64,000 bases of DNA from Bacillota bacterium (GCA_023415775.1 JAEZJM010000021.1:310001-374000); one strand, 5' to 3'; positions 42,752 to 52,749 are shown, counted from the first letter of the stretch. Notes: generated by a model from the sequence alone, not told the origin. Numbers and translations: made by a program.

Positions 42752-42770
42752 AACAGGAGGTGTCCAGAGT

Positions 42771-43487
42771 ATGTCGGTTATTTCCATGAAACAGCTTCTG
42801 GAGGCTGGGGTCCATTTCGGCCACCAGACCAGAAGGTGGAATCCCAAGATGGCTCCGTACATTTTTACGGAGCGCAACGGCATCTACATCATTGACCTGC
42901 AGAAGACGGTCAAGAAGGTGGAGGATGCGTACAATTTCGTGCGCGATCTGGCAGGCGAGAATAAGACGCTGCTGTTCGTCGGCACGAAGAAGCAGGCCCA
43001 GGAAGCCGTCCGCGAGGAGGCGCAGCGCTGCGAGATGTTCTTTGTGAACGAGCGCTGGCTGGGCGGCATGCTGACTAACTTCCAGACCATTCAGCGCCGG
43101 ATCAACCGTCTGCGCGAGCTTGAGTCGATGGAAGAGAAGGGCATGTTCGAGGTTCTGCCCAAGAAGGAAGTCATCGCCCTCCGCCACGAGCAGGAGCGCC
43201 TGCATAAGTTCCTTGGCGGCATCAAGAATATGCGCAAGCTGCCTGGGGCGCTGTTTATCATCGACCCGCGCAAGGAGCGGATCGCGGTGGCCGAGGCCCG
43301 CAAGCTGGGTATCCCGATTGTGGCGATTGTCGATACCAACTGCGATCCCGACGAGATCGACTATATCATCCCCGGCAACGATGACGCCATCCGCGCCGTC
43401 AAATTGCTTACCGGCAAGATGGCTGACGCCATCCTGGAAGGCAAGCAGGGCGAACAACTGGAAGCAGCAGCCGGCGAGAGCGAGTAA
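42771..43487 (+). CDS. rpsB: Small ribosomal subunit protein S2
   Basis: S2 sits at the head-body junction of the 30S subunit. The 238 residues have the family N-terminus VISMKQLLEAGVHFGHQTRR, then WNPKMAPYIF, VNERWLGGMLTNFQT and the C-terminal IPGNDDAIRAVKLL. AGGAGGTGTCC precedes the ATG; an upstream in-frame ATG at 42732 lies before this site and would add 13 unrelated residues. First gene of the rpsB-tsf pair. Confidence 0.98.
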   Translation: MSVISMKQLLEAGVHFGHQTRRWNPKMAPYIFTERNGIYIIDLQKTVKKVEDAYNFVRDLAGENKTLLFVGTKKQAQEAVREEAQRCEMFFVNERWLGGMLTNFQTIQRRINRLRELESMEEKGMFEVLPKKEVIALRHEQERLHKFLGGIKNMRKLPGALFIIDPRKERIAVAEARKLGIPIVAIVDTNCDPDEIDYIIPGNDDAIRAVKLLTGKMADAILEGKQGEQLEAAAGESE

Positions 43488-43492
43488 ATGTG

Positions 43493-43539
43493 CTAAGGTA
43501 AGGGACGGCCAATCGCTCCCTTACCTTAGTTTCCCTTTA
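43493..43539 (+). terminator. Intercistronic hairpin between rpsB and tsf
   Basis: CTAAGGTAAGGGA (43493-43505) pairs perfectly with TCCCTTACCTTAG (43517-43529) over 13 bases with an 11-base loop, followed by TTTCCCTTT. The interrupted T tract suggests partial termination or 3' end stabilisation, so that rpsB would be made in excess of tsf transcript. Confidence 0.75.
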
Positions 43540-43595
43540 GGCTATATACAAATCTTGGGACAGGCCGGATTTTAATATTCGACAGGAGGATGGGT

Positions 43596-44246
43596 ATGAT
43601 AACTGCGGAAATGGTAAAAGTTCTGCGCGAACGTACCGGCGCGGGCATGATGGATTGTAAGAAGGCGCTGACCGAGACGGACGGCGACATGGAGAAGGCG
43701 ATCGACTTTCTGCGCGAGAAGGGTTTGGCCGCTGCTGCGAAACGCGCCGGCCGGGTTGCCGCGGAAGGCGTGGTCGAGGCTTACATACACGGCGCCGGCC
43801 GCATCGGCGTTATGCTTGAACTGAACTGCGAAACCGATTTCGTGGCCAAGACGGATGATTTCAAGGCTCTGGCAAAGGATCTGGCGATGCAGGTGGCGGC
43901 TTCCAATCCGGGTTATGTCCGCCGCGAGGAAGTGCCGGCTGAGATTATCGCTCATGAGCGCGAGGTTCTTAAAGCCCAGGCGATGAACGAGGGCAAACCG
44001 GCCAACATCGCCGAGAAGATGGTGGAAGGCCGTATCGAGAAGTTCTACAAGGAAAACTGCCTGATGGAACAGCCGTTCATCAAGGATCCGGATACGACCG
44101 TGACCCAGCTTATCACCGCGAAGATCGCCAAGATCGGCGAGCATATCTCGGTGCGGCGGTTCGTCCGCTATCAGCTGGGCGAAGGCATTGAGAAGAAGAG
44201 CGCCGACTTCGCTGCCGAAGTTATGGCGACTGTTAAAAATTGCTAG
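43596..44246 (+). CDS. tsf: Elongation factor Ts
   Basis: EF-Ts exchanges GDP for GTP on EF-Tu. The 216-residue protein has the UBA-like N-terminus (VKVLRERTGAGMMDCKKAL), the LNCETDFVAKTDDF motif in the core, and a C-terminal RRFVRYQLGEGIEKK. It is the short form with a single core subdomain, as known from Thermus and many clostridia, and is shorter than the roughly 290 residues of Bacillus. ATG 43596 is 6 bases after AGGAGG; the ATG at 43590 abuts that site. Confidence 0.97.
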   Translation: MITAEMVKVLRERTGAGMMDCKKALTETDGDMEKAIDFLREKGLAAAAKRAGRVAAEGVVEAYIHGAGRIGVMLELNCETDFVAKTDDFKALAKDLAMQVAASNPGYVRREEVPAEIIAHEREVLKAQAMNEGKPANIAEKMVEGRIEKFYKENCLMEQPFIKDPDTTVTQLITAKIAKIGEHISVRRFVRYQLGEGIEKKSADFAAEVMATVKNC

Positions 44247-44259
44247 CAGCCCGCTGGCC

Positions 44260-44289
44260 AAAAAGAGAACACCTGGTGTTCTCTTTTTT
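44260..44289 (+). terminator. Rho-independent terminator after tsf
   Basis: A near-perfect hairpin of the arms AAAAAGAGAACAC and GTGTTCTCTTTTT with a tight CTG loop, ending in a run of six T (44284-44289). It starts 14 bases after the tsf stop and separates rpsB-tsf from pyrH. I see no clear promoter in the 77 bases before pyrH, so some read-through is likely. Confidence 0.9.
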
Positions 44290-44366
44290 CTAAAGTGCCG
44301 GATAGGCAAATAAAGGATTTGGCCGCCGATTCGTAGAAAAGACTTGAAAAATGGGGGTTTTCTGAT

Positions 44367-45104
44367 ATGCAGGCCGCAAAGTACAAGCGTATTGTCCTGA
44401 AATTGAGCGGCGAGGCGCTCGCCGGAAATAAAGGCTACGGCATCGACCCGGAGACGGTGGAGCGGATTGCCCGCGAGATTCGCGAGATCAGGCGGACTAC
44501 CGAGCTTGAGGTGGCGATCGTCGTCGGCGGCGGCAATATCTGGCGCGGGCTGGCCGGCAGTTCCAAGGGGATGGACAGGGCGACAGCCGATTATATGGGC
44601 ATGCTGGCTACGGTTATGAACGCGCTGGCTCTGCAGGACGCCCTGGAGCACTGTGGCGTCGATTCGCGTGTGCAGTCGGCGATCGAGATGCGCCAGGTGG
44701 CTGAACCGTATATCCGCCGCCGCGCCATCCGTCATCTTGAGAAGGGCCGGGTGGTGATCTTCGCGTCCGGTACCGGCAACCCTTATTTTTCGACTGATAC
44801 GACGGCCGCCCTGCGGGCCGCGGAAATCGAAGCCGATATCATCCTGATGGCCAAGCGCAACACGGACGGCGTGTACGATTCCGACCCCCGCCATAATCCG
44901 GACGCAAAGAAGTTCACCGCCCTGGAGTATATCGAGGTATTGCAGCGCGGCCTGGGGGTAATGGATTCCACCGCGACCAGCCTGTGTATGGATAACAGGA
45001 TTCCGATCGTTGTTTTCAGCATCGATGAGCCCGGCAATATTTTGAAAGCCGCTTGCGGCGAAAATATCGGCACTGTTGTGGGAGGGATGAAAAATGACGG
45101 TTAA
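44367..45104 (+). CDS. pyrH: UMP kinase
   Basis: PyrH phosphorylates UMP to UDP in pyrimidine synthesis. The 245 residues show the amino acid kinase-family motifs KRIVLKLSGEALAG, VVGGGNIWRG, YMGMLATVMNALALQDALE and FASGTGNPYFSTDTTAALRA, and the nucleotide-binding AKRNTDGVYDSDP. A GGGGG in front of the ATG (44367) serves as ribosome site. The last 11 bases overlap frr. Confidence 0.97.
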   Translation: MQAAKYKRIVLKLSGEALAGNKGYGIDPETVERIAREIREIRRTTELEVAIVVGGGNIWRGLAGSSKGMDRATADYMGMLATVMNALALQDALEHCGVDSRVQSAIEMRQVAEPYIRRRAIRHLEKGRVVIFASGTGNPYFSTDTTAALRAAEIEADIILMAKRNTDGVYDSDPRHNPDAKKFTALEYIEVLQRGLGVMDSTATSLCMDNRIPIVVFSIDEPGNILKAACGENIGTVVGGMKNDG

Positions 45105-45654
45105 GGAGATCTACGCCAGCCACGAGGACAAGATGAAAAAGGCCCTTGATGTGATGCGGAAGGAGTACGGCACTTTGCGGGCCGGCCGCGCCACCCCGGC
45201 GCTCCTCGACAAGATCGCGGTCGATTATTACGGCACGCCGACCCCGCTGAGCCAGGTGGCCAATATTTCGGCCCCCGAGCCGCGTCTGCTGACCATCCAG
45301 CCGTGGGAGAAGACGATGCTGGGCACGATCGAGAAGGCGATCCAGAAATCCGACCTCGGACTTACGCCTAATAACGACGGTTCGGTGATCCGCCTGAATA
45401 TTCCCCAGCTGACCCAGCAGCGCCGGACCGAGCTGGTCAAGGTGGTGCACAAGAAAGCCGAGGATTGCCGGGTGGCGGTCCGCAACCTTCGCCGCGATGG
45501 CAACGACTCGATCAAGAAGCTGGAAAAGGACCGCGTCATCTCCGAGGATGACGCCAAAAAAGGCCAGGAGGACATCCAGAAGCTGACCGATAAGTACATA
45601 AAAGAGATCGACCATGTAATGGCTGTCAAAGAAAAGGAAATAATGGAAGTGTAG
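45094..45654 (+). CDS. frr: Ribosome recycling factor
   Basis: RRF splits post-termination ribosomes with EF-G. The 186 residues match the usual length, with KALDVMRKEYGTLRAGRA, VDYYGTPTPLSQVANIS and DVQKLTD-like C-terminal KLTDKYIKEIDHVMAVKEKE. The ATG overlaps the pyrH end, so translation is coupled. Order pyrH-frr-uppS is standard. Confidence 0.98.
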   Translation: MTVKEIYASHEDKMKKALDVMRKEYGTLRAGRATPALLDKIAVDYYGTPTPLSQVANISAPEPRLLTIQPWEKTMLGTIEKAIQKSDLGLTPNNDGSVIRLNIPQLTQQRRTELVKVVHKKAEDCRVAVRNLRRDGNDSIKKLEKDRVISEDDAKKGQEDIQKLTDKYIKEIDHVMAVKEKEIMEV

Positions 45655-45657
45655 CCT

Positions 45658-45861
45658 GTGGATTTAGTTGGATTGCCGCTGGAGGACGCCAAGGAGGCGC
45701 TGGCGGCGCGTAATGTCGCTTTTGTGGTGACTGTAACCAGGCCGTCGCGCAACAACTTCCCTCTTATGGAGGATGTTCTCTATGTAATAAGGGATACCGA
45801 GGGCGAAGACGGACGGCGTCACCTGCTTGTCGCAGCCAAGATGGGGAAAGCCCCCTCGTAA
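45658..45861 (+). CDS. Small PASTA-like protein, function unknown
   Basis: A 67-residue protein from a GTG start three bases after frr. The N-terminal half DLVGLPLEDAKEALAARN resembles the start of a PASTA domain (a D-L-x-G-x-x-x-x-x-A motif), and the rest is a short beta-type stretch ending RRHLLVAAKMGKAPS. There is no membrane segment or signal peptide. Codon use is like its neighbours. Its TAA stop lies in the loop of a strong hairpin ahead of uppS. Function not known; the domain resemblance is weak. Confidence 0.65.
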   Translation: MDLVGLPLEDAKEALAARNVAFVVTVTRPSRNNFPLMEDVLYVIRDTEGEDGRRHLLVAAKMGKAPS

Positions 45862-45871
45862 GAGGGGGCTT
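45848..45871 (+). promoter_or_regulatory. Hairpin overlapping the stop codon ahead of uppS
   Basis: AAGCCCCCTC (45848-45857) and GAGGGGGCTT (45862-45871) pair perfectly around the loop GTAA, in which TAA is the stop of the preceding small gene. The 3' arm contains GAGGGGG, a possible ribosome site for uppS. Only ATAATTA follows, not a T run. It may act as a weak terminator or as a translational coupling element. Confidence 0.65.
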
Positions 45872-45880
45872 ATAATTACG

Positions 45881-46672
45881 ATGTCGAGGTGCCTTACTGA
45901 CGTGTGGAAAAAATGGTTCGGACGCACTGACCAGCAGAGCGGAAAAGCTTTCGGCGACCTTGACCCGGCCCGCGTCCCGCGTCACGTCGCTATCATCATG
46001 GACGGCAACGGCCGCTGGGCTCAGAAACGCGGCCTGCCTCGCACCTTCGGCCACCGGGCGGGTGCGGAAGCCCTCAGGGCCATCGTTCGTACGGCGGCCG
46101 AGCTTCGTGTCGGCGTGCTGACGACTTACGCTTTCTCCACCGAGAACTGGAAACGGCCGGCAGAGGAAGTCGATCTGCTCATGAATCTCTTTTCCGATTA
46201 TCTCGATAACGAGATCGACGAACTGAACGAGAACGCCATCCGGGTCCGCTTCAGCGGCAAGATAGAGGAGCTGTCGCCAGGTCTCAGGTCCAAGATCGAC
46301 CGGGCGGAAGACTTGACGGCCGCGAACGCCGGTCTCGTCCTGAACATCGCCGTAAACTACGGCGGGCGGGCCGAAATAACCCGGGCGGTGCAGCTTATCG
46401 CCGCGCAGGTGGCCAACGGCGCCCTCAAGCCCGAAGATATAAGCGACGAGCTCATCGGCCGGCACCTTTATACGGCTGGCATGCCCGACCTTGACCTGCT
46501 CATCCGGCCGGCCGGCGACCAGCGGATAAGTAATTTTCTCCTCTGGCAGGCTGCGTACGCCGAGTTCTGGTTTACCGATATTAACTGGCCCGATTTCCGG
46601 CCCGAACACCTAATCGCCGCCGTGGCTGATTTTCAGCGGCGCGACCGGCGATTCGGCGGGCTGACCAAGTAG
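45881..46672 (+). CDS. uppS: Isoprenyl (undecaprenyl diphosphate) synthase
   Basis: UppS condenses isopentenyl diphosphate onto farnesyl diphosphate to give the C55 lipid carrier of wall synthesis. The 263 residues carry the catalytic aspartate D41 in IIMDGNGRWAQKR, FGHRAGAEALR, TTYAFSTENWKRP, and the C-terminal LIRPAGDQRISNFLLWQAAY. ATG 45881 is used. A GTG at 45902 preceded by CGAGGTG is a fair alternative and would give 256 residues starting near WKKWFGR. Confidence 0.95.
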   Translation: MSRCLTDVWKKWFGRTDQQSGKAFGDLDPARVPRHVAIIMDGNGRWAQKRGLPRTFGHRAGAEALRAIVRTAAELRVGVLTTYAFSTENWKRPAEEVDLLMNLFSDYLDNEIDELNENAIRVRFSGKIEELSPGLRSKIDRAEDLTAANAGLVLNIAVNYGGRAEITRAVQLIAAQVANGALKPEDISDELIGRHLYTAGMPDLDLLIRPAGDQRISNFLLWQAAYAEFWFTDINWPDFRPEHLIAAVADFQRRDRRFGGLTK

Positions 46673-46680
46673 GTGTATAG

Positions 46681-47508
46681 ATGCTTATCCAAAGGGTTAT
46701 AACGGCCGTAATCGGCATAATCGTCGCCATATATGTCGTAAACTACGGGCAGTGGGTGTTTGCCGCCGCCGCCCTCGTCCTTACCATGCTCGCCTGGCAC
46801 GAGTTTGCTGCCATGGCGCGCTGCCGGCAGGTCAATACCGCTTACTGGCTGGGCCTTGCCGGTGTCGCCCTTATCTGGGGCACGGCCTGGCTGGGCAACG
46901 CGCGCGAGACGGTGGCGGTGGTGCTGCTGATCGCGTTTGTCGTCATGGCAAGAATGGTCGTCGACCCCGAGCGCTTCGACCTTCAGGAGGCGGCCGTTAC
47001 CATCACGGGCGTCGTGTATGTCGGCCTGTCGTTCGCCCATTTAGTGCTGCTGCGGTTCACCGATCAATCGTTGGTGATGGCGACTAAATTCGGCCCGCTG
47101 TCGGCGGGCGCCGTGTATCTGTGGCTGGCGTTCGTCGGCACTTGGTCGGCCGATACTTTCGCCTATTTCGTCGGCAGAAAATTCGGCCGCCATAAGCTGG
47201 CGCCGAAGGTCAGCCCCGGCAAGACGCGAGAGGGCACTATCGGCGGCGTGGTCGGCAGCATCATCGGCGTGACCGCTATGGGTGCGGCCTGCGCTCTGCC
47301 TCTCGGCCACAGCGCAGCCATCGGCCTGCTGGTCGGCATCGTCGCCCCGGTGGGCGATCTTGTGGAGTCGTCGATGAAGAGGTTCTGCGGCGTCAAGGAT
47401 TCCGGCAAGCTGCTGCCCGGCCACGGAGGGGTGCTGGACCGCTTCGACAGTGTGATGTTCACCGTCCCGGCTGTTTACTACTATCTACAGCTATTCATCG
47501 TGCGCTGA
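46681..47508 (+). CDS. cdsA: Phosphatidate cytidylyltransferase
   Basis: CdsA makes CDP-diacylglycerol, the precursor of membrane phospholipids. The 275-residue protein is mostly membrane helices (about eight) and ends with the CdsA signature region GDLVESSMKRFCGVKDSGKL followed by PGHGGVLDRFDS. It lies 8 bases after uppS. The ribosome site is weak (GTAGGTG). Confidence 0.96.
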   Translation: MLIQRVITAVIGIIVAIYVVNYGQWVFAAAALVLTMLAWHEFAAMARCRQVNTAYWLGLAGVALIWGTAWLGNARETVAVVLLIAFVVMARMVVDPERFDLQEAAVTITGVVYVGLSFAHLVLLRFTDQSLVMATKFGPLSAGAVYLWLAFVGTWSADTFAYFVGRKFGRHKLAPKVSPGKTREGTIGGVVGSIIGVTAMGAACALPLGHSAAIGLLVGIVAPVGDLVESSMKRFCGVKDSGKLLPGHGGVLDRFDSVMFTVPAVYYYLQLFIVR

Positions 47509-47528
47509 CGCGCCGCAAGGAGAATATA

Positions 47529-48686
47529 ATGCTCAAGCGCATCGCCGTTTTAGGCTCGACCGGCTCGATCGGCACGCAGGCCCTCGAGGTTGCGGCCGCC
47601 CATCCCGACCGCTTCAGGGTTGTTGCCCTGGCGGCCCATCACAACGATAAATTGCTTGCCGAACAACTGGAGAGGTTCCGGCCGGTTCTGGCGGTGCTTG
47701 CCGACGGTGAGGCCGCCGACCGGCTGCGCAGCCGCTACAGCGGACCGGCCAAGATCATGGCCGGCGAGGAGGGGCTGACCGCCGCCGCCACGCTTGCGGA
47801 AGCGGACACCGTCCTGACGTCGCTGGTAGGCTTTGCCGGCCTCCGGCCGACGCTGGCCGCCATTGAGGCCGGGAAGAACATTGCCCTGGCCAACAAGGAA
47901 ACGCTGGTGGCCGCCGGCGAACTCGTCACCGCTGCAGCGCGCAAACGCGGCGTCGCCATCCTGCCGGTGGACAGCGAACACAGCGCCATTCTGCAATGTT
48001 TGCAGGGGGAGGGCCGGACTGGCGTACGCCGCCTCATCCTGACCGCCTCGGGCGGACCTTTCCGGGAGAGGGCGAAGGAGACGCTGCCGAGCGTAACCGT
48101 GGCCGAATGCCTGCGCCACCCCAACTGGACGATGGGGCGCAAGATAACCGTCGATTCGGCAACACTGGCCAATAAGGGGCTTGAGGTCATCGAGGCCCGC
48201 TGGCTGTTCGATGTCGGCTACGATAACATCGATGTCGTTGTCCATCCCCAGAGCATCATCCACTCGATGGTGGAGTTCGTGGACGGGTCGGTTATGGCCC
48301 AGCTCGGCCGCCCCGACATGCGCCTGCCTATCCAGTACGCCTTCAGCGCTCCCGACCGCTGGCCGGCCGATTTTGCCCGCCTCGATTTCGCCACCCTGAC
48401 GGGCCTGACCTTCGCGCCCCCCGACACCGACCGTTTCCCGGCCCTGGCTATGGGCTACGAGGCGGGACGGCGCGGCGGCACCGCGCCTTGTGTTTTCAAC
48501 GCCGCCAACGAGGCGGCGGTCAACGCTTTTCTGGCCGGAGAGATAGCTTTTACCGCGATCGCCGCTTCGATCCGCCGCGCGCTTGACGCCCACGCTACCG
48601 TCGCCGCTCCGACGCTTGAGGAACTCTGCGCCGCGGACGAATGGGCGCGGGCGTTGGTTGCCCGGATTATTCCCGAGCTGAAATAA
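47529..48686 (+). CDS. dxr: 1-deoxy-D-xylulose 5-phosphate reductoisomerase
   Basis: Dxr makes methylerythritol 4-phosphate, the committed step of the MEP isoprenoid pathway, using NADPH and a divalent metal. The 385 residues show the nucleotide motif GSTGSIGTQ (9-17), ANKETLVAAG, the metal- and substrate-binding LPVDSEHSAIL, and ASGGPFR. AAGGAG lies 6 bases before the ATG. With ispG two genes on, it marks MEP-pathway isoprenoid synthesis feeding UppS. Confidence 0.97.
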   Translation: MLKRIAVLGSTGSIGTQALEVAAAHPDRFRVVALAAHHNDKLLAEQLERFRPVLAVLADGEAADRLRSRYSGPAKIMAGEEGLTAAATLAEADTVLTSLVGFAGLRPTLAAIEAGKNIALANKETLVAAGELVTAAARKRGVAILPVDSEHSAILQCLQGEGRTGVRRLILTASGGPFRERAKETLPSVTVAECLRHPNWTMGRKITVDSATLANKGLEVIEARWLFDVGYDNIDVVVHPQSIIHSMVEFVDGSVMAQLGRPDMRLPIQYAFSAPDRWPADFARLDFATLTGLTFAPPDTDRFPALAMGYEAGRRGGTAPCVFNAANEAAVNAFLAGEIAFTAIAASIRRALDAHATVAAPTLEELCAADEWARALVARIIPELK

Positions 48687-48706
48687 CCCTTGGAAGAGGT
48701 GGAAGT

Positions 48707-49738
48707 TTGTTAACGACCACGATTATCGCCACCATCTTTGTTCTCGGCCTGCTGGTCCTCGTGCACGAGGTCGGCCATTTCGTCACCGCCCGCCTTACCG
48801 GCATGGGGGTGCGCGAGTTCGGCATCGGCTTCGGGCCGGCGTTGCTGAGCAAGAGGTTCGGCGAAACGGTTTATTCACTCAACCTCATCCCGCTGGGCGG
48901 CTATGTCAAGATCGCCGGCATGGATCCCGACGAGGAGCAGACGGAGAAGTCCTACGGCGCCAAGCCGATCTGGGCGAGGATGATTGTTATCGCCGCCGGT
49001 TCGCTGATGAATTTCGTGCTGCCGGTGCTGCTGTTTTTCATCGTCCTGCTCGGCTCGGGTATCGATCAGGCGTCCGACAAGCCGATCATCGGCAGCGTTA
49101 TGGCCGACAGGCCGGCGGTCCGGGCAGGTCTGGCCGCCGGTGACCGCATCATGGCCGTGAACGGCGGCAAGATCGAGACCTGGATGGATTTCGTCCAGGT
49201 AATCAGGGTCAACGCCAATAAACAGGTGACGATCGTCTACGACCGCGGCGGCGCCACCAAAGAGGCGGTGCTTGTTCCCGAGCACGACGCGAAAACGAAC
49301 CGGGGCATAATCGGCGTTACGCCGCAGGTGACGAACTACCGGCCGGGACCGGGCGAAGCGTTCGCGATGTCCGTTAAGCAGACGGCGGTCGTGACGGCAG
49401 CCATCTTTACCGGCCTTGTGCAGATGATCATTGGCCAGGCTCCGGCCGATGTTGCCGGGCCGATCGGCGTTGCGCAGATGACTGGTCAGGTGGCCCAACT
49501 GGGCTTCCTGCCGCTCCTCCAGTTCGCCGCGTTCCTCAGCATCAACCTCGGGCTCATCAACCTCCTGCCGGTGCCGGTGCTCGACGGCGGCCATCTGGTA
49601 ACGCTGGCTGTCGAGGCGATACGCGGCAAGCCTCTCAGCCGCAGCAAGCTGCAGATTATCCAGACGATCGGTTTCGCGCTCTTAATGACGCTGCTGCTGC
49701 TGGCAACGTTCAAAGATATCACGCGGATTTTCTGGTGA
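48707..49738 (+). CDS. rseP: RIP zinc metalloprotease RseP (RasP)
   Basis: A site-2 intramembrane protease that cleaves anti-sigma factors and signal-peptide remnants. The 343 residues have the zinc motif HEVGH (20-24) in the first membrane helix, a single PDZ domain (VMADRPAVRAGLAAGDRIMA), and the second active-site motif LLPVPVLDGGHL in the third helix. The TTG at 48707 follows GAAGAGGTGGAAG; the upstream frame lies in dxr. Confidence 0.95.
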   Translation: MLTTTIIATIFVLGLLVLVHEVGHFVTARLTGMGVREFGIGFGPALLSKRFGETVYSLNLIPLGGYVKIAGMDPDEEQTEKSYGAKPIWARMIVIAAGSLMNFVLPVLLFFIVLLGSGIDQASDKPIIGSVMADRPAVRAGLAAGDRIMAVNGGKIETWMDFVQVIRVNANKQVTIVYDRGGATKEAVLVPEHDAKTNRGIIGVTPQVTNYRPGPGEAFAMSVKQTAVVTAAIFTGLVQMIIGQAPADVAGPIGVAQMTGQVAQLGFLPLLQFAAFLSINLGLINLLPVPVLDGGHLVTLAVEAIRGKPLSRSKLQIIQTIGFALLMTLLLLATFKDITRIFW

Positions 49739-50817
49739 CGGCTATGACGATCAAGCGCAAACGTACCGCACCGGTGCGCATCGGCAAGATAACCGTGGGC
49801 GGCAACGCACCGCTATCGGTGCAGTCGATGACCAACACCAAGACGGACGATGTGGCCGCCACCGTGGCCCAGATCGGCCGCCTGACCGCCGCCGGCTGCG
49901 ACATCGTGCGGGTGGCGGTGCCCGATATGGCGGCGGCGGAAGCGCTGGCTGCCATCAAGGCGGCGGTGGGTGATGTTCCCATTGTCGCCGATATCCATTT
50001 CGACCACCGCCTGGCCCTGGCAGCGCTGGAGAGGGGGGTGGACGCCCTGCGGCTCAATCCGGGCAATATCGGCGACCCCGATCATGTCTCGGCTGTCGTG
50101 AAGGCGGCCAAAAAGCGTCGCGTACCCATCCGCATCGGCGTAAACGCCGGCTCGCTCGACAAGGCGCTGCTCGCCAAACACGGCGGCCACGCCACCGCGG
50201 CGGCGATGGTGGAGAGCGCCCTGGGCCATATCCGCATTCTCGAAAAAATGGATTTTTACGATATAAAGGTGTCGCTCAAGGCCCATGACGTGCCGCTTAC
50301 CCTGGAGGCCTACCGCCTGATGTCGCGGGCGGTGGACTATCCGCTCCACCTCGGGATAACCGAGGCGGGCACGGTCAACACCGGCATCATCCGTTCGGCT
50401 GTCGGCATCGGCGCTCTGCTGGCCGAAGGTATCGGCGATACGGTGCGCGTGTCGCTGACCGGCGACCCGGCGGAGGAGGTGAGGGTGGCGAACGAGATCC
50501 TCAAATCCCTCGGTCTTCGGGAATACGGCCCGACGCTCGTTTCCTGCCCGACCTGCGGCCGCACCGAGATCGACCTGGTATCCGTCGCCGCGGCGGTGGA
50601 GGAGAGGCTGAAGACGATCAGTAAGCCTCTGAAGGTGGCGGTGATGGGCTGCGTGGTAAACGGCCCCGGCGAGGCGCGGGAAGCCGATATCGGCGTTGCC
50701 GGCGGCAAAGGGCAGGGCCTGATCTTCCGCAAGGGGGAGATCCTCCGCAAAGTGCCCGAGGATCAGCTGATCGCGGCGTTGTTCGCCGAAATAGATAAAC
50801 TCGTCGAGGAGGAATAA
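49735..50817 (+). CDS. ispG: 4-hydroxy-3-methylbut-2-enyl-diphosphate synthase
   Basis: IspG (GcpE) is the iron-sulfur enzyme of the MEP pathway that makes HMBPP. The 360 residues show a TIM-barrel N-terminal part (VQSMTNTKTDDVAATV, IVADIHFDHRLALAA, LRLNPGNIGD) and the cluster ligands C271, C274 (SCPTCGRTE) and C306 with E313 (MGCVVNGPGEA). The GTG at 49735 overlaps the rseP stop; ATG 49744 is possible. Neither has a clear ribosome site, so coupling is likely. Confidence 0.96.
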   Translation: MTAMTIKRKRTAPVRIGKITVGGNAPLSVQSMTNTKTDDVAATVAQIGRLTAAGCDIVRVAVPDMAAAEALAAIKAAVGDVPIVADIHFDHRLALAALERGVDALRLNPGNIGDPDHVSAVVKAAKKRRVPIRIGVNAGSLDKALLAKHGGHATAAAMVESALGHIRILEKMDFYDIKVSLKAHDVPLTLEAYRLMSRAVDYPLHLGITEAGTVNTGIIRSAVGIGALLAEGIGDTVRVSLTGDPAEEVRVANEILKSLGLREYGPTLVSCPTCGRTEIDLVSVAAAVEERLKTISKPLKVAVMGCVVNGPGEAREADIGVAGGKGQGLIFRKGEILRKVPEDQLIAALFAEIDKLVEEE

Positions 50818-50824
50818 TATTATC

Positions 50825-52525
<1,701 letters not shown>

Positions 52526-52537
52526 ATGTGGTTTTTG

Positions 52538-52565
52538 AACCCCGGCATCAGTTGCCGGGGTTTTT
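52538..52565 (+). terminator. Rho-independent terminator after proS
   Basis: AACCCCGGCA (52538-52547) pairs with TGCCGGGGTT (52553-52562) around a TCAGT loop, and the T run 52561-52565 follows. It lies 12 bases after the proS stop. Confidence 0.92.
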
Positions 52566-52587
52566 GCTTGCCAGCAGCAAGCAAAAA
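52561..52587 (+). repeat. Inverted repeat overlapping the proS terminator tail
   Basis: TTTTTGCTTGC (52561-52571) and GCAAGCAAAAA (52577-52587) form a perfect 11-base inverted repeat. The left arm includes the T run of the proS terminator, so the two stems cannot both form over that tract. In the 160 bases that follow, a perfect TATAAT (52627-52632) is also present, with only a weak -35 partner. Confidence 0.7.
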
Positions 52588-52661
52588 TCGGTTGAAAGGG
52601 ATTTTCTGGCAATAAATTATATTAGTTATAATTGTCGATACTTTTACAACTATAGCAGGAA

Positions 52662-52692
52662 TTGGCGCGTAAAGCGCCAAATATTGTACAAT
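52662..52692 (+). promoter_or_regulatory. Likely polC promoter with palindrome
   Basis: TTGGCG (52662-52667) and TACAAT (52687-52692) are 19 bases apart. The -35 lies in a perfect inverted repeat TTGGCGC-GTAAA-GCGCCAA (52662-52680) that fills most of the spacer. The arrangement suggests a promoter with an operator-like palindrome, but the spacing is longer than ideal. It is 57 bases before the polC start. Confidence 0.45.
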
Positions 52693-52749
52693 GACTTACG
52701 CTCTGCCACTAAATGTTGATATTCCAGGTTTAACACAGGAGAGTGCCCT

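Noticed and set aside
43596..44246. Truncated tsf
   Set aside because: At 216 residues it is shorter than Bacillus EF-Ts but matches the known short form with one core subdomain, and both ends are conserved.
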